Below are positions 50,982 through 56,898 of a DNA stretch of 56,898 nt, in pieces; the stretch's first letter is position 1, and each line of letters starts with the position of its first letter. The position numbers and the translations under genes are program-made. Origin of the DNA: SAT2750 sp964476375 (GTDB lineage: Bacteria > Planctomycetota > Planctomycetia > Pirellulales > Pirellulaceae); NCBI GenBank assembly GCA_964476375.1, contig CAYYZW010000151.1, forward strand, positions 1-56,898. Direction: 5' to 3'. Under the pieces are notes generated by a model that worked only from the letters and a program-made list of their open reading frames with translations, had not been told where the DNA came from and ran no database searches.

Positions 50982-51851
50982 CTATCCTCCCACGTGAACC
51001 GCCTCAACCTCTTCTGTCGCTTCCACCTGTACCGATTCCACTTCTTCACTCGCTTCGACCCCGGTCTCAGGCGTGCCTGTTCCGAAGTGATTGGAGATCC
51101 GGTCAAGGATGTCGGTCTCCGCTTCAGCTCGCTCAAGCGGAATCCGATCGAGCGGGTGAGAGACGGCATTGAGCATCTTCTCATCCGTGCGAACACGTGA
51201 ATCGATCGTGTTGACCAGTTCGCGGGCCTGGGCCAGCTGGCTGTTATCGAACTCGAATTCGCTACTCGCCTGGGCGACCTGCACCATCTTGTTGCGGGCT
51301 TCCAGGTTATCGATCTCTGCTTTCAGCTTCCGCTGGGAAGCCTGCATGGAAGCGAGTCGATCCTGGGCACCCCTCAACGAATCGTGTCGGGTTTTAAGCA
51401 GTTTGGCCAGGCTCTTGAGAGTCTCCTCATCCGTGGTGAACTCTTCAAAACGGTTTTCCAGGTCCCGCTTCACATCCTTGGCAGTGAAAGTGACACCACC
51501 GTAGATGAAGTTTCCGGTTCCCGACTCAAGATCCGACTTGAGACGCAGAATATCAGTCTGGTCCTGGCTGAGCTTGTCCTCCAGGCCAAGGATCTGCTTC
51601 TCGAGTTGCTCGATCTTGACCTCTTCCGAGGCAATCAAGTGCATGTTCTTACGGACTTCCGGTGTGATCTGTGCCGTCTCCTGACGTGCCCGATCCAGCT
51701 CGAAATCAACAGGAACAGTGCTTTTCACCGATTCATGAACGCGATTCACCGTCGTGGTGAGATAACTCCAGGTGCTGCGACCAAAGAGCAACAGCAGGAT
51801 GACAGTGGCAACTCCACCACCAATAGCTATTTTCTTCATTTTCTTTTTCAT
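50982..51851 (-). CDS. Membrane-anchored coiled-coil protein
   Basis: 289 residues. I start at the ATG at 51851 with AAGGA 7 bases upstream; the frame runs on up to 52037 without support. Basic head MKKKMKK, then one membrane helix (IAIGGGVATVILLLLFGRS), then a long coiled coil (about 80-240) of Glu/Lys/Arg/Gln heptads (LEKQILGLEDKLSQDQTDIL, LRLKSDLESG). A Val/Glu repeat ends the chain (VEASEEVESVQVEATEEVEA). The strand order and acid tail resemble PspA-like or chromosome-segregation-type coiled coils, but there is no family match I would defend. A terminator lies at its end. Confidence 0.6.
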   Translation of the reverse strand: MKKKMKKIAIGGGVATVILLLLFGRSTWSYLTTTVNRVHESVKSTVPVDFELDRARQETAQITPEVRKNMHLIASEEVKIEQLEKQILGLEDKLSQDQTDILRLKSDLESGTGNFIYGGVTFTAKDVKRDLENRFEEFTTDEETLKSLAKLLKTRHDSLRGAQDRLASMQASQRKLKAEIDNLEARNKMVQVAQASSEFEFDNSQLAQARELVNTIDSRVRTDEKMLNAVSHPLDRIPLERAEAETDILDRISNHFGTGTPETGVEASEEVESVQVEATEEVEAVHVGG

Positions 51852-52050
51852 CGTTCTTTCCTTTTGAAAAACGTTTCCAGTTTGTGGTGTGCCTGCAAAG
51901 GGCGTTTCAGTCCATTTTTCACCTGTCATGGGGAAGTGCTTCCGGGCATCTTTCCCGCGGTAGAGGGTATTTCGCTGTCCAGCGATGGATATTGGTCGCG
52001 AAAAGAAAGATTTCCAGAAAAAACCCAGCGAAACCACTTCCAGAAAAAGG

Positions 52051-53055
52051 TTATTCCGGGCTGATCAAGGTGGTTTTCTGGTCTTTCCGGTGAGCGGGCC
52101 CCTGGACCAGCATCAGGCCGGCGATCGTGAGAATCACGCCGGTCACCATCAAGAGGGTCGCTTTTTCCTGGAATAGCAGGACGCCGGTCAGGGCGGCGAT
52201 GGCGACCTGGGATGCGTTGATCAGGTTCACGTACGTGACGCTGGTCAACTGGATGGCCCGGGTCAGCGAGAGGAAGGCGATGGCATTGAAAAGCCCGGCA
52301 AGGAACATGTCGGCCAGATGCCGGGATTCTGTGGAGCGCATGGCATCCCAGCCAATGTGGCCCAAGGACAGGGAACCAAGCAGAAGGAATCCACTGGCCG
52401 AGATGATACCGAGCGTCAGGGGCAGGGAGACTCCCTTGTCCAGCCCATAGCGAATCCCAACTCCCAGCATGGTATAGGTGATTCCTGCCAGGCAGAGGAG
52501 CAGGACAGCGAGGAGCACGGTGGTACTGCTCGCCGGCCGGGAGGTGATCGGCTCGATCCGTGACGCAAGCAGGGTGATCGAGAGGATCAACACACCCATT
52601 GCCAGGATCGTGCGGCTGGAAATTACTTCTCCCAGGACCGCCCGGCTCAGCAGGGGACTGGAGACGAGCATTGAGCCGAAACAGATGGGAACGGCAATTG
52701 CCAGGCCGACGACGCTGAGAGACCACTGGAAAGCAACGTTGCCCATCAGGCTTCCCAGCAGGCCGCACCCCAAAAGCACGAGCACTGCCCGTTGGTGCAA
52801 TGATTCCTGTGAGCCGGACTGGCGACGCAGAAGCAACCAGGGAATCACGAGCAGGATCGTGGGCACCGCCTTGACGGTTGAGACCCAGGTCGGATCACAA
52901 TCCACAAGCCGGCGGAGAAAGATATTTGCACCGGAATAGCCGAATGCTGAAACAGCACCACAGACTGTCCCGATCATCAGGAGCCGCCGTCTGTCACGGC
53001 AAGGCGGAGGAGAAATCATCGGGTCATTGTAGTCCTCTGCCGGTGTTTTCCCCAT
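52051..53055 (-). CDS. DMT/EamA-family transporter
   Basis: 334 residues (from the ATG at 53055; another at 53019 is possible and gives 322). About ten hydrophobic helices in two EamA halves: LLMIGTVCGAVSAFGYSGA, TWVSTVKAVPTILLVIPWLL, LGCGLLGSLMGNVAFQWSLS, and AVLLLCLAGITYTMLGVGI, VNLINASQVAIAALTGVLLF, MVTGVILTIAGLMLVQG. The last helix motif and the position of 'SQVAIA' fit the drug/metabolite transporter superfamily. The exported or imported substance is not known. The gene is divergent from the NAD-metabolism fusion gene with only about 85 bases between starts. Confidence 0.88.
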   Translation of the reverse strand: MGKTPAEDYNDPMISPPPCRDRRRLLMIGTVCGAVSAFGYSGANIFLRRLVDCDPTWVSTVKAVPTILLVIPWLLLRRQSGSQESLHQRAVLVLLGCGLLGSLMGNVAFQWSLSVVGLAIAVPICFGSMLVSSPLLSRAVLGEVISSRTILAMGVLILSITLLASRIEPITSRPASSTTVLLAVLLLCLAGITYTMLGVGIRYGLDKGVSLPLTLGIISASGFLLLGSLSLGHIGWDAMRSTESRHLADMFLAGLFNAIAFLSLTRAIQLTSVTYVNLINASQVAIAALTGVLLFQEKATLLMVTGVILTIAGLMLVQGPAHRKDQKTTLISPE

Positions 53056-53140
53056 GGCAGCCCAAAGGGTTGTCCCGGCAGAGATGGCTGGTGACAATAA
53101 CTCCAGCATGCATCCTGTTCCCCGAGAGAGTCCTCTCCTG

Positions 53141-54259
53141 ATGACTGACATTTCTGCCAACGGCTCCCTGCCGGATCAAATTCAGCAGCTGCTGGATTGC
53201 AATCACCAGCAGCTCGTGCTGGCGGAAAGCTGTACGGCGGGACTTGCTGCCTCCCGGCTGGGGGGAGTACCAGGCATCTCCAGGAATTTCTGTGGGTCGT
53301 CGGTTGTTTACCAGGAGGGAACCAAGCAGGACTGGCTCGATATTTCTGAATCCCTGCTGGAAAGCGAGGGAGCGGTTAGTGAACCGGTTGCCAGGCAGAT
53401 GGCCCTGAATTCACTTCAGCAGACGGGCACCGCCACACTGGCAACGTCGATTACCGGCCACCTGGGGCCGGGAGCGCCGGCGGAACTGGATGGCCAGGTC
53501 TTTGTTGGTGTGGCGCACCACGAAAAGCCGGGCCAGCTTCCAACCACGCTGGTGGTGCAGCGGCGGCTGGAACCGGCTGGGCGAGAGCAACGGCAACAGC
53601 AGGCTGCGGACCTGCTCCTGGAAACGGTCCTGCGAGTGCTCCAGGTGCTCGACGCCTGCCGCCAGCTGGAACAGGGTGGGGGTCGTTGGCCCGTGGTTCC
53701 AATCCAGGGCCAGGGTCTGTCCGACAAGGTGATTTTTCCGGGAGCATTTAATCCCATGCATGCAGGGCACCGGAAGATCATACAGGTGGCAGAGCAGCTG
53801 ACCGGGAGAGGGGTGGCCCTGGAAATATCACTGGAAAATGTCGACAAGCCAGTCTTGAGTACGGCAGCGGCTCTCTGCCGGATTATTCCGCTCATGGACC
53901 AGGCCGTCTGGATCACGAGGGCACCGACCTTTGTCGAGAAGGCGGGACTTTTCCCGGGAAGTACTTTCCTGACGGGTGTCGATACGATTGCTCGAATCAG
54001 CCAGCCACACTATTACGAGGGTTCCAGCCTGACATGGGAAAAAGCACTCGAAACAATACGGGAAAGTGACTGTCGCTTCCTGGTCTTCGGCCGCCTGATG
54101 GACAGCCATTTTCAGACCGGGGGTGGCGGCGAAGCGGCACAGTTTCTTGGCCTGGGGGACCTGGAGGTTCCAGCGTCGCTTGGCGAGATCTGTGAGGCGG
54201 TCAGCGAAAAACAATTTCGAGAGGACATAACCTCGCGGGAATTACGACCACCCCCGTAG
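53141..54259 (+). CDS. Fusion of PncC-like NMN amidohydrolase and NadD-like nucleotidyltransferase
   Basis: 372 residues from the ATG at 53141 (53108 is another candidate). Residues 10-175 are a CinA C-terminal/PncC domain: LVLAESCTAGLAASRLGG with the catalytic Ser30, VVYQEGTKQDWLDI and ITGHLGPGAP. PncC converts NMN to nicotinic acid mononucleotide. Residues 195-372 are a nucleotidyltransferase of the NadD type: FPGAFNPMHAGHRKI with His207-x-x-His210, and near the end EDITSRELRP, where NadD has I-S-S-T-x-x-R. NadD joins nicotinic acid mononucleotide to ATP to make NaAD. The two steps are successive, so the fusion probably salvages NMN towards NAD. It is not a complete NadD and activity needs testing. 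Confidence 0.83.
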   Translation: MTDISANGSLPDQIQQLLDCNHQQLVLAESCTAGLAASRLGGVPGISRNFCGSSVVYQEGTKQDWLDISESLLESEGAVSEPVARQMALNSLQQTGTATLATSITGHLGPGAPAELDGQVFVGVAHHEKPGQLPTTLVVQRRLEPAGREQRQQQAADLLLETVLRVLQVLDACRQLEQGGGRWPVVPIQGQGLSDKVIFPGAFNPMHAGHRKIIQVAEQLTGRGVALEISLENVDKPVLSTAAALCRIIPLMDQAVWITRAPTFVEKAGLFPGSTFLTGVDTIARISQPHYYEGSSLTWEKALETIRESDCRFLVFGRLMDSHFQTGGGGEAAQFLGLGDLEVPASLGEICEAVSEKQFREDITSRELRPPP

Positions 54260-54273
54260 GATGGCTGACCCGG

Positions 54274-55482
54274 TCAGGGTGCATCCTTGTCTTTCTGGTG
54301 CTTGGTGTACCAGGTGTTCCACATCAAGAGTGCCTTGTCCCGCTGGGATTCATCGACAAAGCCACAGGTGTAACCGTGAAAGAGGGTTGTGGGGTTTCGC
54401 TGCAGTAGTGTGAAACCATACTCCTGCTGATTCTGCCCGGTCATTTCCAGCATCATCACCAGTGCCACATCCCGCACCTGTGTCTTGATAACCCCCTTCT
54501 TGATCTGTGGGTTACTCCAGGTGTGACAGACCGCCTCGTTCTGCAGTTGTGGAACGAGCAGGTCGATGTCCCCGGCCGTGCCAAAGCGGGCGATACTCAT
54601 GATGGCGTATTGCTGCGCCGAGGAGGTTGTGGTGTTGTTGCCAAGGTATTTCTTGGCAATCTCAAAGCCGGCCTCTTTCATGTCGTAGTTGAGCGCGATC
54701 ATCAGCGGGTAATAAGCATTCGGTAATTGCTTGTCGAGCTTGCGTACCCAGCCATCCAGCATCCCCAGCAGGACCTTGCTATAGGGGCTTCCCTTGATCA
54801 CATTTTGCGTGCCGGTGTATTGCAGCAAGCTGAAAATTTGCTGGTGGGTGATCTGGTCGACCGTCAGTTCCGGCTGGGAAACGACGAACAACAGGGTTGC
54901 CAGGCTCTGGGAACTGGCAACGCGGGGGCCGTTGGAATTGATCCTGGAATAGGGCTGCAGGCTCTTGACCCTTTCGGAGAACAGCTCTTCCAGTTTCCTG
55001 CCGGATTCAAATGCCTGCAGAAGTGGCATCTCCTCACGTATCATGTTCACGAAAAGAGTACGGGCCATGCGCGTGTTGCCAATGGACTCCCGGTACCTTT
55101 TCCAGGCAGGAAGGTCATGATCCCGTGTGCCATTGACATCCGCTATAAAGGCTGCCAGCCGGCCCTCGAATTCCTCTTCCGCGACCTGGGCCAGCAATCG
55201 CCGGGACCGCAACCTGATTTCAAGGTCGGGGCTCCGCAGTCCACGCACCAGGGCCTCTCGTGCAGGCAGGCCGATCGCCAGCAGTTCCCGGTGTGCCTGC
55301 TCGCGGTTGCGAAAGGAGTCATCGCCGAGCTTTTCAACGAGTTGAGCCACTTTCTCCGGGCTGGGCGGTTCCTTCGCCGTGGCGAGCCTGGCGGAAGACC
55401 ATGGGCCACCGAGCAGACCGCCAAGGACCAGGGCCAGGGTTGCTGCAGAAAATCGTTTTTGACAGGTGGTCTTCTGTCGCAT
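54274..55482 (-). CDS. Secreted protein with HEAT-like repeats
   Basis: 402 residues from the ATG at 55482; the frame runs on to 55875 but the signal peptide (ATLALVLGGLLGGPW) sits just after 55482. The next 70 residues form HEAT-like helices (EKVAQLVEKLGDDSFRNREQ, RGLRSPDLEIRLRSRRLLAQ), then a long helical body (ATLLFVVSQPELTVDQITHQ, TSSAQQYAIMSIARFGTAGD) of unknown fold. Such secreted helical-repeat proteins are frequent in planctomycetes and may be scaffolds. It lies 14 bases after the convergent NAD fusion gene and faces the ROK kinase gene 184 bases to the right. Confidence 0.65.
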   Translation of the reverse strand: MRQKTTCQKRFSAATLALVLGGLLGGPWSSARLATAKEPPSPEKVAQLVEKLGDDSFRNREQAHRELLAIGLPAREALVRGLRSPDLEIRLRSRRLLAQVAEEEFEGRLAAFIADVNGTRDHDLPAWKRYRESIGNTRMARTLFVNMIREEMPLLQAFESGRKLEELFSERVKSLQPYSRINSNGPRVASSQSLATLLFVVSQPELTVDQITHQQIFSLLQYTGTQNVIKGSPYSKVLLGMLDGWVRKLDKQLPNAYYPLMIALNYDMKEAGFEIAKKYLGNNTTTSSAQQYAIMSIARFGTAGDIDLLVPQLQNEAVCHTWSNPQIKKGVIKTQVRDVALVMMLEMTGQNQQEYGFTLLQRNPTTLFHGYTCGFVDESQRDKALLMWNTWYTKHQKDKDAP

Positions 55483-55666
55483 GGGAGAGGAGCACACGGG
55501 AGGTCGATTGTTACAGGCCGATGTCACTTCGACTGTTTCATTATAATGCTCGAAAAAGGATCCGCGTAGTATTCTTCCAGCCGATGATTGCCCGTCGATT
55601 CGGAGTCCCCTATAAAGAACCGCCCCCCGATACCTGTTTATCCCGCTTATTCCACCTGGACGGGCC

Positions 55667-56701
55667 ATGTCAGAACATGTACCGAGCGTTGATGTGGCGA
55701 ATGCCCAGCGGCCCCTGTTTGCGGGCGTGGATGTTGGTGGTACGAGTATCAAGCTGGGGATTGTCGACGACACCGGGGCGACGGTGGATTTCACAAGGAT
55801 TGAAACAAACGCGACGGTGGATGCGGCAGTCACCCTCGGTCGGCTGGCGGATGCACTCAGGGAACTGCTTTCCAACCATCACCTCTCGATCGATGACCTG
55901 GCGGCAGTTGGACTGGGGACTCCCGGGACAATGGATATCCCGGAGGGGCTGATCCTTGAACCGCCCAACTTGCCTGGCTGGCGGCACTACCCTGTACGGG
56001 ATGAACTCAGCCGGCTCTGTGACGCGACCCCGGTCGCTTTTACCAATGACGGGGCAGCGGCGGCCTACGGGGAATACTGGATCGGAACAGGCAGGCAGCA
56101 TGACAGCATGGTGATGCTCACGCTTGGCACCGGTGTGGGAGGGGGCATCATCGTGGATGGTGCGGCGATTGATGGGGCCCATAGCCATGGAAGCGAGTGC
56201 GGGCATATTATTGTCGATGCCAGCGACGACGCGCGTCCCTGCAGTTGTGGTCAGCCGGGCCACCTGGAGTCCTATGCCAGCGCCAAGGCCGTGGTAGGTC
56301 GCACCAGGGAAGCCCTGGCGGCCGGGGCGGAATCCAGCCTGCAGGATCTGCTGGCTGGGGACCAGCAGATCACGGCGCTGGAAATATACCAGGCGGCGGA
56401 AAATGGTGACCCGCTGGCGCATGAGATAATTAGTGAAACCGCTCGCTGGCTGGCGATCGGGATCGTCACACTGCTCCACACGATTGACCCGGCCCTGGTG
56501 GTGCTGGGGGGAGCCATGGACTTCGGTGGGCATGAATCAGCACTCGGCCGGGAGTTCCTGGAGACGACCCGACAGCAGGTTGGCGAGCGGACCTTCCCGG
56601 TGATCGCCGAGAAGGTCACCATCGATTTTGCCAGCCTTGGCGGAGATGCCGGCTATATCGGTGCCGCGGGGTTCGGGCGGGCCCTGGTAAAAGATGTCTG
56701 A
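55667..56701 (+). CDS. ROK-family glucokinase
   Basis: 344 residues, full length. ROK kinases phosphorylate glucose or related sugars at C6 with ATP. The phosphate loop FAGVDVGGTSIKLG (Asp22 to Thr26), the catalytic Asp128 (FTNDGAAAAYGE), LTLGTGVGGGI and GGAMDFGGHE are all there. The ROK zinc site reads GHIIVD (His180), then CSCGQPGHLE (Cys192, Cys194, His199): the third Cys of the usual C-x-C-G-x-x-G-C-x-E is replaced by His, which can still bind zinc. There is no DNA-binding head, so it is an enzyme, not a repressor. Glucose is the probable substrate, but other hexoses cannot be ruled out. Starts 184 bases from the divergent HEAT-like gene. Confidence 0.93.
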   Translation: MSEHVPSVDVANAQRPLFAGVDVGGTSIKLGIVDDTGATVDFTRIETNATVDAAVTLGRLADALRELLSNHHLSIDDLAAVGLGTPGTMDIPEGLILEPPNLPGWRHYPVRDELSRLCDATPVAFTNDGAAAAYGEYWIGTGRQHDSMVMLTLGTGVGGGIIVDGAAIDGAHSHGSECGHIIVDASDDARPCSCGQPGHLESYASAKAVVGRTREALAAGAESSLQDLLAGDQQITALEIYQAAENGDPLAHEIISETARWLAIGIVTLLHTIDPALVVLGGAMDFGGHESALGREFLETTRQQVGERTFPVIAEKVTIDFASLGGDAGYIGAAGFGRALVKDV

Positions 56702-56742
56702 GTGGCGGGTGCGGGTTCATCGGAACGAAAGGGCTTCTGTCG

Positions 56743-56898
56743 ATGTCGGAACCGATACGATTGCTTGTCCATCGCGATCATTCGGATGGAGCTGCCGCGA
56801 CGTTTGATGCCGTCGAGCTTGACCTGGTCATCCAGGGCTTACCCGGTTTCGTGGAGGATGTCCGGCAGGAGGCCCAGCGGCGGATCGACGACAGTCAG
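56743..56898 (+). CDS. Protein of unknown function, N-terminal part (runs off the window)
   Basis: The frame from ATG 56743 is open to the end of the window, 52 codons. It begins SEPIRLLVHRDHSDGAAATFD and continues VEDVRQEAQRRIDDSQ. No signal peptide or domain is recognised. It follows the glucokinase gene by about 40 bases and may be in the same transcript. Confidence 0.5.
   Translation, partial: MSEPIRLLVHRDHSDGAAATFDAVELDLVIQGLPGFVEDVRQEAQRRIDDSQ

Noticed and set aside
1..56898. CRISPR arrays, tRNA or rRNA genes, transposases
   Set aside because: I looked for direct repeats with regular spacers, for tRNA-like cloverleaf signals in the few gaps and for transposase or integrase motifs, and saw none. 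A tool-based search would be needed to be certain.

Overview
This window reads as a stretch of Planctomycetota chromosome. Hallmarks of that phylum are the paired DUF1549/DUF1553 and DUF1501 proteins followed by a WD40 protein, a secreted DUF1080 (3-keto-disaccharide hydrolase) protein, Tat-exported TIM-barrel sugar isomerases, several Gfo/Idh/MocA oxidoreductases, an FG-GAP protein, a Ser/Thr kinase with a membrane tail, and many secreted proteins of unknown function. Base composition looks even and GC-rich. I see no tRNA, rRNA, insertion sequence, integrase, prophage or CRISPR array, so this looks like ordinary core plus lineage-specific DNA. The genus cannot be named from the sequence. About 52 protein genes fill nearly all of the window; the first and last are cut by its edges.

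Layout. 1-3.1 kb: end of an oxidoreductase, a secreted tail-repeat protein on the minus strand, a DUF1080 protein and a Tat-exported isomerase. 3.2-7.5 kb: hisF, a PilT-type ATPase, a PilB-like protein that has lost every ATPase motif, and a membrane protein. 7.5-12.1 kb: a non-coding stretch with a minus-strand terminator, a Met/His-rich outer-membrane protein, a diguanylate cyclase, an FG-GAP protein and an oxidoreductase. 12.1-17.7 kb: a four-gene minus-strand operon (family 2 glycosyltransferase, BshC-like protein, Eis-like acetyltransferase, polytopic membrane protein). 17.8-21.8 kb: Nif3-like protein, isomerase, secreted protein, rsmE and small membrane proteins. 21.9-25.3 kb: trkA and an enlarged trkH.

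25.2-31.1 kb holds what I consider the most interesting region. A WYL-type regulator is divergent from a tight four-gene operon: an SDR-like protein without the catalytic lysine, an asparagine-synthetase-like ligase without the glutaminase cysteine, a radical SAM enzyme, and a flavin-dependent halogenase-like oxidoreductase. A near-perfect inverted repeat lies between regulator and operon. I infer a dedicated biosynthetic pathway for an unknown small molecule.

31.1-37.2 kb: a DUF1549-DUF1501-WD40 operon behind a good sigma-70-type promoter, ending in a paralogue of the secreted protein at the left end. 37.2-46.5 kb: folC and an aldolase on the minus strand, then an ABC exporter with a partner lipoprotein-like gene, a BtuF-like protein and small conserved proteins. 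46.5-51.9 kb: a minus-strand signalling block (anti-sigma-like protein, ECF sigma factor, lipoprotein, Ser/Thr kinase, FHA protein, coiled-coil membrane protein). 52-56.9 kb: a DMT transporter, a fused PncC/NadD-like NAD-metabolism protein, a HEAT-like secreted protein, a ROK glucokinase and the start of an unidentified gene.
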